Numbered from the stretch's first letter, positions 1 to 18,135 are shown. The stretch is DNA of 64,000 nucleotides from Dermacentor variabilis (GCF_050947875.1 NC_134569.1:15363631-15427630); one strand, 5' to 3'. The notes: generated by a model not told the origin, from the letters alone. Made by a program: numbers and translations.

Positions 1-3000
1 AGTCTCTATGGGAGCAGAAACAAACAAAAATGTAAGAGACATGAAGATTACACCACGAACCACTTAAAACTGAATATATTTTGGCGTTCTGACATGTATG
101 AAACGGTTGTGTTCTTTGCACATTACTCGAAATTGACTCGTTTTTATGAAAAACTATAGTGTGCAGTCATAAATGGCTACGTCTCGGATGTTTCACTTTG
201 GCAGGAAGTGCACAAATGATGCGCGAGCAAAGTGGTATGCGCATCACGCGGATAAAACTTCAAATATTGCTCTTTCTGTTTGGCTCAATTGAGCGATCCA
301 GCTAAGTGATGCCTGCCATTGCATCAGGGTTTCCGTTTCCAATTCTCAGGTTCCCGCTCACTTTGATGGGTAAACCTAACTACCCGTCGCCTCGCTGGCA
401 ATATAATGACGTCATCGCTATGCGTAGAAGCTGATTTCTGAGTCTGTACTTTACGTCAATTGCGCAACCGTGGAAGGCCGCGCCCAATGTTACCTTGTGG
501 TGATACCTCGAGTATTTTTCCTCTTCGGATTCTATACTGAAGCCGCTCGAATCTGTGCGGTAAGTAGTGTGGCATCGACAAGTAGCGTAACTCAACTCAA
601 GCATGACTCACGTTCCAGTAATTATTGACTTTATATATATTAATGCTAATGAATACAGGTCGACGACATGTCGATGCGTATTATTTAAACTGTGAGTAGT
701 AGTTTCTTTCGCCTTGCTTCTCATTCAAGTGAGTCTAAATTTCATGCAGTTTTCATCCGGCTGCGTGTGAAAACATAAAAAAAAAACGTACTTGCCATAT
801 TGACGGGGAAAAATTCTGTGATTATTTCCATGAATGTTGTGGAAGGATGTGTGCACAGATGCCTTTGAATTCAGCAATATGTTAGCCGGGGTACCAAGAA
901 AACATCTTGGGCAGTTTTGTGAAATATTATTCTTTCTTTCGCATGTGGCCATTACGCCGGAAACTGCATTCGTTCCGATTGTCGCCACCTGCAACCCTGC
1001 GAAGCCTCTTGCGTGAAGTTCAGATACGCGTAGCAAACGAAACTACGAGTTCATCTCTAAACTCTTCTCGCGACTGTGGCAGGTGTTGCCCACATGTGTT
1101 TTTCAAGGTATGGATCGTATTTCTATACTTGCCAATTGCTTCTCGCCTTATACTTGACCTCAGTGGGCAAAAGTGTACAGACAAATGGTTCCGCTAAATA
1201 CCGATATTTATCTGCGGCTTGGATGCAACGTGGAATTGAATAGTAAAAATTCAACAATGAATACCTGTGATAAAACAACTCCGCGTTCTTACACAGCGCG
1301 CCTCAGATAATATTTTTTTTTCTGCTTGCAAAGCGGGGTAGCTAGTAGGCCATGTTACTGTTCACGTCATTTTCTGGCAACCACCTGCACTATCGGCAAG
1401 TGTCAGGTTATAACGCTTCTTTATTTGAACAGCGCCAGCATGGCTCCCGATCGTGTAGTACTACTCGCCAGTTCTTGTCCGGCTAGAAAACCTTCCACAT
1501 AGAATAAAGAACCAGCTTCCTTACACAACGGCGGTCATTGCCGTATCAGTTGTCATCTGGCGGCGATTATCAGAAGCGCCATCAGTATCGGAGGCAGGCG
1601 CCACCACCGGCACGCCGTCTTGTGGCGTACTCGAGTGTCACGTGACCGCACGCGCAGCCACACGCCACGAACACGGACAAACCCAACAGCAAGCCTATAC
1701 ATATAGCGTACTGGAATGAAGTGTACTATGCGAGCGTCCCTGTGCTTGTGGCTGTGGTTTGGTACTAATAGGCGATGGAGGCGTACGCCTGAGCGTCCCT
1801 TGCAGTGTCTCTGCAAGTCCTGCTTCCCCACGTACAGTAAACCAGCCTCTCATACGAACGCAAGAAGACACGAAGCTTCCTTGAAGGCTGTAAGGGACCC
1901 TTCTGGGAACATACGGGGCTGCAGGAACGCGCGATGAAAGTCCTCCTTTTCTACGTTCTCAAGAGGAGTTTCATCACGGTAGCTTGGGCTACACAAAGTG
2001 CTCGACGTCTCCTGTCTTGTCGTATAAAGCGCTAGATTTCGGGGAAACGGTACGCTTCGTCCTAAATAGCCATGCTGGCGTTTATACGGCGAGGTTATGT
2101 TCCTATCTAATATAATATAGTAGTAAGGCATCTTCTTCACGAAGCCACTTGGCTGTGCAGGGCGCATATGTTGGAACTCAGCGCCACCGACATTGAGTTC
2201 GGATGTCTGATTTAATGACTCGATTACTCTTGAGAGCGTTGACTTTAGGGAGATTAAGAGCGCTTCGAATGGAAGCGCTTCATCTTCACTGCCAGCATTA
2301 CCAATGAGGGAGGGCATCCACCGAAACTTCAGCGGGAAGTCTTTGTTGCCGAGTTCTTTCATCCGCACTCGTGATTTGCGTAAGAACTTTCTGGACGGTA
2401 TACTGAGATGTACAGTTATTGCAATGCTGCTCAATTTTGCGCAGAGCAGCGGCTTTGCTGCGCTCTGGACAAACATCGACGAGAACAGATGATCCAGACG
2501 GCCAGTTCAAAGATGGTATACCGAAAGATGTTACACTGCGTACTCCGTTCGCTTTGATAAACCGATCTGTGCATACTTGGAGGTGATTCGGCTATGCCGT
2601 AGCGAAATCATGGCCAAATTCTCCAGAACTGACTGCTTCTGCAATCCAGTGCGGCTCTATCAATTCCCTCTGTCTCGAGCAGCCGTGCCAGAGTAGCAAG
2701 AGGCCTGTTACTTTCGTTTGAGAAAGGCATGAGTCGTAGTTTTAACGGGCGCTGGATTGGTGCTCGAGTACGGGCAGACATCGATGACGGAGCACTTGTC
2801 ACCGGCTAGCACTCTTAGCTGCGTCATTGGTTTTTGTCCGCACCATGGGATCGAGCCAGCGACTGCCAAAACCACGAGTCATGTCCTGCACAGTATATAG
2901 ACGTGGCTAACGGGGCTGCAGACGGCCGCCTGCTTTTTAGTGCCGATGGTTATCAGCAGACGGAGCTGACGGTATACTGCCACAGGCGTAGTAGTAGTAC

Positions 3001-5748
3001 CTTCGTAGCAGTATCGAAGTGCTCTAACCGCCCTAGCTGCCACGGTAACACGCATTCGTCGTGCTACAGTTAACCGAAAGTCTGCGAAGTTTGTCCACTG
3101 CTTCATTCACGCAAACAACCAACAGGTTGGGTCCTATTGCTTTGCCCCTCCCCTTCCCCCTTATTTTTCTTCTTCGCGGCGTGCACTTGTGCATCTTGCT
3201 TTTTATCGTTTTACACGCAAAGAAGCGATGCGCGTACTGCCTTAAACAGGGGCATGCCAGAATAGCCGTTGAGCGTAGGCGACCAGACGACTTTTTCGGG
3301 AATGTTCGGGTTGTTATTGTGACGCAGTGTGGGACGTGAACGGCGCGGTCAAGGTTCGATGCTACGAAGAAGAGGCTGCAGCCGATAGACGGACTGGGTG
3401 GACATGTATGTGCCAAATTCAGCCGACTATACAGAGCCAAAACAAGCAGATGACGGCGCCCGTGCTAAACGCCACGTCCTCAGTGAACATGAGTGCGGGA
3501 CGTGCGCCCCGCTTGCCGTCAGTCGGAGGCTGCCTGTTCGGCGGTGACTCCTGGTGCACTCATCGTCCACGCAAGGTGCGTTTCGCGCGTTACGCTGTGA
3601 CATCGGTGCTGACGTGGCAGAGCAGTGCTTTCTGCCCCCCCCCCCCTGTATTGCTGTCTCTTGTGCGGTTTTCCTAGAACGAATCCATGGTTGAGATCGG
3701 CAAGCTTTATCATTTTTCAGTCCTGCGAGGACACCTGATCGAGTCAAGAAAGTCGGGTAGGAGCTTAATATGAGCGACTGCTTAGTTGCCATCGTTAATT
3801 CCTGACGACGCTTATTATGAACTTGTTTGGGGGGGGGGGGGGACCGTAGGATGCTACATGTAAAGCAGATTTATTTTACGCGGGTGCATTGAACCAGGTA
3901 CTCGTTCAACAACTTTGTTCGGTGCTGTCTGTGCGTAAAAAAAGGCGGTTTGGATACTGGGCGGATGTTCAGGTTCTTGTCGAAATTAAGAGAAATGAAC
4001 TAGGGGCAGGGACATTCACTGTGCGTAAATAAACGTCATTTGATCGCAACCATGAGAGTAAAGCGTAAAGTGAAAAGAAACGTAGCCATTGTTGGCATGT
4101 GGAAATAAGGAGTTTTGGCGGCAGCAGTCAACTTGCAGGGACAGAGCAGTTAAAGTAGGACAGGGAATTGAAGTCTGCTTGGACAAGCATCATATCATGT
4201 GGCGCACTTATCCTAACTCAGTGGACGACGACACGAGATTTCACACGCGCACAACGCATGGAGATGTTGCTTCTGTAGGCATGAGGTCTTAATGCATCTG
4301 TGGTGGAAATCGTCGCTGAGAGTTGTATGGCGCACATATTAGCACACATACAGCAATGGCAACCGACGCTGTTGGCTGACGGCATGACACGTTTACCTCT
4401 TGCGCAGTAAGTCTCCATCAGGATTAAGGCATAGAAAGGAAACAAAGATCGGAAACAGACCTTGCGGAAGAAAGCAAGAAACCTTGTGCAGTAAATCGTC
4501 TAATGTAGCCTGTTTACCTGTAGCTTCAGTTACTGTATCGCTTTTGCATATGCCAGCGCGACATTCCCATTTACTTGATTCTGCTCAGTCTACCTTAGAC
4601 CCTGGTAAAAACTGAATTTCATGAAGCTTCCGTTAAAAAGGAAGTATGCTGTTTGTAAAATTGTATCGAAGTTCAAGCATAAGCAAGATATTCATTTCTA
4701 TATACGCGCAAGGACATCAAAGTTTGTTTCTCAATGCTTGTATAACAAAAGTAACACTGCGAAAGTGAACGCATATTAAGCTGAAGGAATGCCGGAACGG
4801 AAGCAGTTTCAACACAAACTTAGGACATGTAGAAGTCAAACTCCTCCTTGTCATAAAATGTCGCACTGGGACTTCTGTGCGTCAGCTTTAAAACTCGCGA
4901 AAAAAAAACGGTCAATATGACGTCAGTACGGACAGTTCGCGATGAATTGCAAAGAGCAGATGACGAATGAAGTACCCTACGATGACGCAGCACTGTCACC
5001 GCCGAGAGTTATGGGCTCGGCGCAAACTAAAAAAAAAAAAAAATAATAAAGTACAAAAATAAACAGCGTCGCGACTGGGAAGTTTTAAACGGACGGCGGC
5101 ACTATTGGCAGCTACGAAGACATGCAGGTTTTCAATTTTCCTTGTTTTGTTTGCTCGTCCGACCAGCTGCGCCATCGCCGTTTTACGCGCCAAACGAGTC
5201 GAACTCGAATTGGGTTGCCCGAGTATCTCAGCGCGATGACGTCTGTGGTCGGCTCGCGTTGTGTGCGCATGCTTGCCAGATTCTTTTTCTCGCTCTTCTT
5301 TTGCACCGTGCCTTGCATCGAGAATTCCCGCAACGGCGCCGTACGACTGATTCAGCCGAGTGGAAAAGAAGGACGCCATGGCAGGCGGGCTCTTGTTCCC
5401 AACGACGTCAAGGGAATAGATGATACTTTTTGCGTGCGTGTGAGTATTTAAAACCGAAAGACGGGCAAGTTGGTTCACCGATTAACGCAGCAGTAAGGAA
5501 GCTTATGAGGAAGAAATCGGGCAGACGGGAAAGACGCTAGGCTAGCAGAAGTTCGCAGAACGGCTTTCCCGTCTATATGGTTTCTTTCTTGAACTTTTGC
5601 AGCTTGAAATCATGGTGAATATTTGGGTTTCGGATACTATGTGCGAAGAAGCAGGCGCGATCCCGACCACGTACTACTTGGTTTCCTTAATAAGAATAGA
5701 AATGTTTCCGTTGTGTAGTCTGTGAATTTGTTTTCTAGCAAGCTTTTC
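1..5748. other. anonymous sequence, no gene recognised
   Basis: I see no coding region with a recognisable domain. The longest open frame is a 208-codon minus-strand frame at 1,850-2,476, with no motif, no repeat structure and no splice context I could defend. Homopolymers are present: C at about 3,637-3,646, G at 3,829-3,842 and A at 5,030-5,042. A 10-bp inverted repeat (gacgggaaag / ctttcccgtc) lies at about 5,523-5,574. Nothing here supports a promoter or RNA gene. Confidence 0.6.
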
Positions 5749-5820
5749 TCCGCGGTCGGGATTTGATCCCACGCCCTCGGGCTTAGCAGCGCAAGGCCTT
5801 AGCCACTGTGCCACTCCGCC
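5749..5820 (-). mobile_element. tRNA-like SINE head, degenerate
   Basis: Read on the minus strand the stretch shows an A-box-like TGGCACAGTGG and a B-box-like GGGATCAAATCCC at tRNA spacing, and an anticodon-loop-like CTGCTAA. The acceptor arms do not pair properly, so it is not a functional tRNA. The head resembles that of the Ruka-type SINEs elsewhere in this window, but the Ruka body does not follow it. I infer a fragment or relative of a tRNA-derived SINE carrying an internal RNA polymerase III promoter. Confidence 0.5.
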
Positions 5821-6522
5821 AGATGAAAACGCGGCGACTGTTCTCAATTATCGGGAAGTGCTGCAACAAATGACCCGTGCGAGGATAGAAATTTATGCAT
5901 TTGCCTCTGATACAGAAATACACGGACTTTAGCAAACGGCATCCGCTGTTTTACACTCAAAAATGGGCTCCTCATTGACTGGGGGATGGAGGCTAACGCG
6001 GATGAGTCATGTACGGCCAGAATGCTGCTAGCTTCCGAGAATAGCGTCGCGAATCCATTATGATGCCGTGCCCGTACAGCCAAGGCTAAGACGGGGGACG
6101 GTGCAAAAGCGAGGTGACGCCACCTTGCGGAGGCAGACGGCGCGCGTGGGCCCCTCACGCGGAAGGCCGGCTCGAGGGCGGCTCGGGTTCCGCGCACGCA
6201 GTCGTCGGCGAGGCCGTCTTTCGGAACCAGCGGCCGCGTGCTCGTTTGCCTGTTACGCGCATCTGTCACGGCGAGTCCTCGTTGCCGAAAGGAGCATCAC
6301 CATTGCGCTTTCTACTAACGCGCTTCGCTCTGCGTTATTCTTCACCTCGGCATGGTTGCGTCGTGTGTCACCACCGATTACAGATCCCGTCCCTTCTCGC
6401 AAGTAGCGAGGCTTGCTGAAAGCACGAAATTCAGTTTTGTCAAAATTAATCTAAAGAAGGACTCACCGTATAGCTAGAGTAGCGCTCACTGGTTGGCAAA
6501 ACTTGACACCGCTTGAGAAAAC
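5821..6522. other. GC-rich anonymous stretch
   Basis: About 6,060-6,400 is markedly GC- and CpG-rich compared with its neighbours. Two plus-strand frames of about 100 codons (6,068-6,406 and 6,114-6,419) and a minus frame of 141 codons overlap here, as expected from base composition. None shows a recognised domain. A CpG-rich promoter or first exon is possible but unsupported. Confidence 0.4.
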
Positions 6523-6585
6523 AGAGAGAGTAAAGCTTTATTGAGGAAAGGAAAAAAAAAAAGCGAATGGAGTCCCTAGCCCAGG
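6523..6585 (-). repeat. LINE 3'-end fragment, left half
   Basis: The minus strand carries a polyadenylation-signal-like AATAAAG (plus strand ctttatt at about 6,535) next to an A/purine-rich tract. The sequence continues on the far side of the hAT-like element at 8,087-8,215, so a single LINE-like 3' end was split by that insertion. The family assignment is from memory of tick repeats and is weak. Confidence 0.4.
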
Positions 6586-6593
6586 GCCCCACT
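6586..6593 (+). repeat. 8-bp target-site duplication, left copy
   Basis: The sequence gccccact here is repeated exactly at 8,079-8,086, immediately outside the two terminal inverted repeats of the enclosed element. Eight base pairs is the usual hAT target duplication length. Confidence 0.75.
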
Positions 6594-7188
6594 CAGTAGC
6601 GTATCCAGAAATTTCGTTCGAAGGGGGGGGGGGGGGGCGCTCATGTTGCTGCTCGGCCTCTTCCTGACAACATTTGTCAAGGGATCAACTACATGAATAG
6701 TAACTGCATTGCCATCGCCAAAGGTGCTGCAAACGAATTCTTAAACGCTATGCACTGTCAAGGCAAGTAAAATAGGTATCTTTTCACAAAAGTATATACT
6801 CGTATGTCCCAAAAATTGTGCCCGACATAACTGATATCAATGCTTCGATGTTTTCTGTCTATTTAATAAGTAAAGCAAATGTCACGCTAACTTTACAACT
6901 ATATCAGTTCGAAACCACCAAAGCAGGGCATGCCGCTGACATGAAAAATGTAAAGGTCGTGAAATGAACAAGTTGAGGACAAATATATTAATGAAACTTT
7001 GTCAGTCAAGAACCTTCTTTACATTTTTGTACACATGCAACGGCCAGGAAAAAATCTCAATGATGCTGTCATTGTTCCAATGTATTGCGCAGGAGCAGCT
7101 GTCACCGGTCGTGTACTGGGAGTAATTACACCGAAATTATAGTCGCAACAGAGAACACATATAAAAAGCAGAAGTTCTGCAATATATA

Positions 7189-7965
7189 CGAGGGCAAGTC
7201 AAATGAAAGTGAGCAAATGCCAATATATGACAAACGAGGTACTTTATTTAAAAGTAGTCTCCATGAGCATTTAGACATTTGTCCCTCTGACTAAAGAGTC
7301 GCATGATTCCCGTCTCATAATACTTCTCTTTCACGTCATCGTCCGACACGAATCTGGTTCCCTTGAGCTGTTTCTTTCAAGTACCCCAAAATGTGGAAGT
7401 CAGAAGGCGACAGCTTTGGGCCGTATGACGGATGTTTCAGCCTTTCCCACTTGAACTTTGCCAGATTTGTGCTAACCAGATCAGCGACGTGGGGACAGGC
7501 ATTGCTGTGGAGCAAGATCACCGTATTCGTCAATTTTCCACGTTGTTTGTTCTTAATTGCGACACGCAGCCGATCCGGTGTTTCACAATATCCCAAACGA
7601 TTGATAGTCCCTCCATGTTTAGGAAGTTCAATCAGTAATGGCCCCTGATGATCGAAAAGAAGTCAACAACACCTTTCCGGCGGAAATGAAGGCCTTTGCT
7701 TTCTTTGAGGGTGATGGATTCGAATGATTCCACTGTAAGCTTTGCCGTCCTGTTTCAGGCTTGTAGTAGTGGCACCATGATTCAACCCCGGTCAGAATCG
7801 CAGACGAGAAGTTGTCACGCTCATTGTGATACCGGATCAGATGACTCAAGGCAGCGTCGAACCTCCCCGTCTTCTGGCGGTGGTTCAAAGTCTTGGGCAA
7901 CCATTGGGCACACAAGAGCCGATAAGCGAGACGTTTATGAATTATGGTGTGAAACGAACCGTGAC
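7189..7965 (-). mobile_element. mariner element, 5'-truncated
   Basis: The 3' end on the minus strand is marked by a mariner-type inverted repeat (plus-strand cgagggcaagtcaaatgaaa), preceded by TA, the mariner target dinucleotide. The 5' inverted repeat and the N-terminal DNA-binding half of the transposase are absent. A full mariner is about 1.3 kb, so slightly more than half remains. It lies wholly inside the hAT-like element, so it landed there after that element was in place, or was carried with it. Confidence 0.75.
7248..7950 (-). pseudogene. mariner transposase, inactive C-terminal remnant
   Basis: The transposase of Tc1/mariner elements cuts and joins transposon ends with a DD34D catalytic triad. 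The minus strand encodes the catalytic half in shifted frames: 7,915-7,628 (WLPKTL, RYHNERDNFSS, then ILTGVESW), 7,596-7,336 (LLHSNACPH, YGPKLSPSDFHILG), then a final piece ending GDYF with a stop at 7,248-7,250. Family knowledge gives TGDE, HDNA and SPxD at the three catalytic positions. Here the first Asp is Val and the second Ser, while the third Asp (SPSDFH) is kept. With two catalytic residues lost, plus frameshifts and truncation, it cannot be active. Confidence 0.8.
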
Positions 7966-8078
7966 TGATGTTCGGCGGTGCATAACAGAACGAAAAAAAT
8001 TCCGGGATGGGGGGGTAGGGGCTGAAGCCCCATGAGCACGCCTGATCCCCCCCCCCCCCCTCCCTGACTACGCCCCTG

Positions 8079-8086
8079 GCCCCACT
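8079..8086 (+). repeat. 8-bp target-site duplication, right copy
   Basis: Exact copy of gccccact found at 6,586-6,593; closes the hAT-like element. Confidence 0.75.
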
Positions 8087-8215
8087 GGCTTGAGGAGCTC
8101 GCTAGGCTTGGTCCAGGAGAGCCAGCTGGCTATCCTCTTCCTCATCCGCAAACCATGCTTCCCACTTGAGAAAAGGGAGGCTAAGCAAGGTGGCATAAAA
8201 ACGCTAAGAAATTAA
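8087..8215 (-). repeat. LINE 3'-end fragment, right half
   Basis: This is the continuation of the fragment at 6,523-6,585. It has no open frame of its own in the window and is followed by a (CAT)n tract. Confidence 0.35.
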
Positions 8216-8220
8216 GGCCG

Positions 8221-8254
8221 CATCATCATCATCATCATCATCATCATAATCATC
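8221..8254 (+). repeat. (CAT)n microsatellite
   Basis: About nine near-perfect cat units with one interruption (taat). Confidence 0.85.
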
Positions 8255-14590
<6,336 letters not shown>

Positions 14591-17500
14591 GCTGGCGCAT
14601 TCGTAGTTGTTCGTAGCTGGCTCCGGTGCCGCTCATCATGCCAGCGTTGCCATACTGCCCCTCCGCGATCGTGCAAAGCCACCTAGATTTGGCTCGTGCC
14701 ACTGGTCTCGCGTTCGTCGTCGTCTTCTTCCACAGCTGGCTCCAGTGCCGCTCATCATGCCAGCGTTCCCATACTGCCCCTCGCGCGCGTTCCACTGCTC
14801 TCGCCTTGGTTGTATTCTTCTGAAGCTTGTTCCGGTGCCGATCATCATGCCAGAGTTCCCATACTGCTCCTCGCGCTCGTGCCACTACTCTCGCGTTCGT
14901 CGTCGTCTTCTTCCACAATTGGCTCCAGTGCTGCTCATCATGCCAGCGTTCCAATACTGCCCCTCGCACTCGTGCCACTGCTATCGCCTTCGTTGTATTC
15001 TTCCGAAGCTTGTTCGGGTGCCGCTCATCATGCCAGCGTTCCCATACTGCCCCTCGAGCTCGTGCCACTGCTCTCGCCTTCGTTGCATTCTTCCGAAGCT
15101 TGTTCCGGTGCCGCGCATCATGCCAGCGTTCCCATACTGCCACTCGCGCTCGTGCCACTACTCTCGCGTTCGTCGTCTTCTTCCACAACTGGCTCCAGTG
15201 CTGCTCATCATGCCAGCATTCCCATACTGCCTCTCGCGCTCATGTCACTGCTATCGCCTTCGTTGTATTCTTCCGAAGCTTGTTCGGGTGCCGCTCATCA
15301 TGCCAGCGTTCCCATACTGCCCCTCGCGCTCTTGCCACTGCTATCGCCTTCGTTGTATTTTTCCGAAGCTTGTTCCGGTGCCGCTCATCATGCCAGCGTT
15401 CCCATACTGCTCCATACACACGTGCGACTGCTCTCGCGTTCATCGTCGTCTTCTTCCGCACCTGGCTCCGGTGCCGCTCATCATGCCAGCGTTCCCATAC
15501 TGCTGCGCGCACTCGTGCGACTACTCTCGCGTTCGTCGCCGTCTTCTTCCACAGCTGGCTCGAGTGCTGCTGATCATGCCAGCGTTTCCATACTGCCCCT
15601 TGCGCTCGAGCCACTGCTATCGCCTTCGTTTCATTCTTCCGAAGCTCGTTCCGGTGCCGCTCATCATGCCAGCGTTACCATACTGCCCCTCGCGCCCGTG
15701 CCACTGCTCTCGCGTTCGTCGTCGTCTTCTTCCACAGCTGGCTCCGGTGTCGCTCATCACATCAGCGTTCCCATACTGCTCCACGCACTCGTGCGATTGC
15801 TCTCGCGTTCGTCGTCGTCTTCTTCCACAGCTGGCTCGAGTGCTGCTCATCATGCCAGCGTTCCCATACTGCCCCTCGCGCTCGTGCCACTGCTATCGCC
15901 TTCGTTTCATTCTTCCAAAGCTTGTTCCGGTGCCGCTCATCATGCCAGCGTTCCCATACTGCCCCTCGCGCCCGTGCCACTGCTCTCGCGTTCGTCGTGT
16001 TCTGCCACAGCTGGCTCCGGTGCCGCTCATCATGCCAGCGTTCCCATACTGCTCCACGCGCTCGTGCCACTGCTATCGCCTTCGTTTCATTCTTCCAAAG
16101 CTTGTTCCGGTGCCGCTCTTCATGCCAGCGTTCCCATACTGCCCCTCGCGCCCGTGCCACTGCTCTCGCGTTCGTCGTCGTCTTCTTCCACAGCTGGCTC
16201 CGGTGCCACTCATCATGCCAGCGTTCCCATACTGCTCCACAAACACGTGCGACTGCTCTCGCGTTCGTCGTGTTCTGCCACAGCTGGCTCCGGTGCCGCT
16301 CATCATGCCAGCGTTCCCATACTGCTCCACGCGCTCGTGCCACTGCTATCGCCTTCGTTTCATTCTTCCAAAGCTTGTTCCGGTGCCGCTCTTCATGCCA
16401 GCGTTCCCATACTGCCCCTCGCGCCCGTGCCACTGCTCTCGCGTTCGTCGTCGTCTTCTTCCACAGCTGGCTCCGGTGCCACTCATCATGCCAGCGTTCC
16501 CATACTGCTCCACAAACACGTGCGACTGCTCTCGCGTTCGTCGTGTTCTGCCACAGCTGGCTCCGGTGCCGCTCATCATGCCAGCGTTCCCATACTGCTC
16601 CACGCGCTCGTGCCACTGCTATCGCCTTCGTTTCATTCTTCCAAAGCTTGTTCCGGTGCCGCTCTTCATGCCAGCGTTCCCATACTGCCCCTCGCGCCCG
16701 TGCCACTGCTCTCGCGTTCGTCGTCGTCTTCTTCCACAGCTGGCTCCGGTGCCACTCATCATGCCAGCGTTCCCATACTGCTCCACAAACACGTGCGACT
16801 GCTCTCGCGTTCGTCGTGTTCTGCCACAGCTGGCTCCGGTGCCGCTCATCATGCCAGCGTTCCCATACTGCTCCACGCGCTCGTGCCACTGCTATCGCCT
16901 TCGTTTCATTCTTCCAAAGCTTGTTCCGGTGCCGCTCTTCATGCCAGCGTTCCCATACTGCCCCTCGCGCCCGTGCCACTGCTCTCGCGTTCGTCGTCGT
17001 CTTCTTCCACAGCTGGCTCCGGTGCCACTCATCATGCCAGCGTTCCCATACTGCTCCACAAACACGTGCGACTGCTCTCGCGTTCGTCGTGTTCTGCCAC
17101 AGCTGGCTCCGGTGCCGCTCATCATGCCAGCGTTCCCATACTGCTCCACGCGCTCGTGCCACTGCTATCGCCTTCGTTTCATTCTTCCAAAGCTTGTTCC
17201 GGTGCCGCTCTTCATGCCAGCGTTCCCATACTGCCCCTCGCGCCCGTGCCACTGCTCTCGCGTTCGTCGTCGTCTTCTTCCACAGCTGGCTCCGGTGCCA
17301 CTCATCATGCCAGCGTTCCCATACTGCTCCACAAACACGTGCGACTGCTCTCGCGTTCGTCGTGTTCTGCCACAGCTGGCTCCGGTGCCGCTCATCATGC
17401 CAGCGTTCCCATACTGCTCCACGCGCTCGTGCCACTGCTATCGCCTTCGTTTCATTCTTCCAAAGCTTGTTCCGGTGCCGCTCTTCATGCCAGCGTTCCC

Positions 17501-18135
17501 ATACTGCCCCTCGCGCCCGTGCCACTGCTCTCGCGTTCGTCGTCGTCTTCTTCCACAGCTGGCTCCGGTGCCACTCATCATGCCAGCGTTCCCATACTGC
17601 TCCACAAACACGTGCGACTGCTCTCGCGTTCGTCGTGTTCTGCCACAGCTGGCTCCGGTGCCGCTCATCATGCCAGCGTTCCCATACTGCTCCACGCGCT
17701 CGTGCCACTGCTATCGCCTTCGTTTCATTCTTCCAAAGCTTGTTCCGGTGCCGCTCTTCATGCCAGCGTTCCCATACTGCCCCTCGCGCCCGTGCCACTG
17801 CTCTCGCGTTCGTCGTCGTCTTCTTCCACAGCTGGCTCCGGTGCCACTCATCATGCCAGCGTTCCCATACTGCTCCACAAACACGTGCGACTGCTCTCGC
17901 GTTCGTCGTGTTCTGCCACAGCTGGCTCCGGTGCCGCTCATCATGCCAGCGTTCCCATACTGCTCCACGCGCTCGTGCCACTGCTATCGCCTTCGTTGTA
18001 TTCTTCCGAAGCTTGTTCGGGTGCCGCTCACCATACCAGCATTTCCATACTGCCCCTCGCGCTCGTGTGGCTGGTCTCGCGTTGGCCGTCGTCTTATTCC
18101 ACAACTGGCTCCTGTGCCGCTCATCAAGCCAAAAG
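14591..18135. repeat. 3.5-kb minisatellite, 90/93-bp units
   Basis: About 39 tandem units (array length divided by about 91 bp) share a core, catcatgccagcgttccc, followed by atactgc. Measured unit types are 90, 90 and 93 bp, so lengths are multiples of three. As a result one plus frame stays open for 1,179 codons (14,607-18,146), a second for 1,156 (14,696-18,166) and a third for 742 (15,922-18,150), and the minus strand is open for 780 (15,762-18,104). The minus frame repeats AVWERWHDERH; one plus frame repeats VPLIMPAFPYC. Units at 14.6-15.98 kb are diverged, while the distal part is homogenised. I call it a minisatellite because no frame shows a known domain, a signal peptide or a non-repetitive terminus; a repetitive protein cannot be excluded. 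Confidence 0.9.
15983..17983. repeat. 273-bp higher-order repeat, seven copies
   Basis: Within the array, three unit types in fixed order (90 bp with tcgtcgtgttctgcc, 90 bp with tttcattcttccaaag, 93 bp with tcgtcgtcgtcttcttcc) form a 273-bp block. The first type starts at 15,983 and recurs every 273 bp to 17,894: seven full blocks plus one more first-type unit. The translated blocks are identical, and the DNA looks identical where I compared it. This points to recent amplification of the triplet inside an older array. Confidence 0.9.

Larger units (their letters stand above)
6594..8078. mobile_element. hAT-like non-autonomous DNA transposon
   Basis: The left end reads CAGTAGCGTATCCAG and the right end, read on the minus strand, CAGGGGCGTAGTCAG; 12 of the first 18 bases agree. 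Both begin with CAG and are flanked by a perfect 8-bp direct repeat. CAG-starting termini with 8-bp duplications are typical of hAT elements. Inside are a poly-G run (about 6,626-6,639), a poly-C run (8,047-8,060) and a nested mariner remnant (7,189 to about 7,965). No hAT transposase is seen, so the element would have needed one supplied elsewhere. Without the mariner it is about 0.7 kb. Confidence 0.7.

Noticed and set aside
1850..2476. 208-codon minus-strand open frame
   Set aside because: About what chance can give once in tens of kilobases; no domain, no composition signal and no splice evidence.
5749..5820. Functional tRNA-Ser(GCT) because of the CTGCTAA loop
   Set aside because: Acceptor and anticodon stems do not pair well; better explained as a SINE head.
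15240..15614. CRISPR-like array because of regular repeats
   Set aside because: Units are contiguous tandem repeats with no unique spacers, in a eukaryotic genome.
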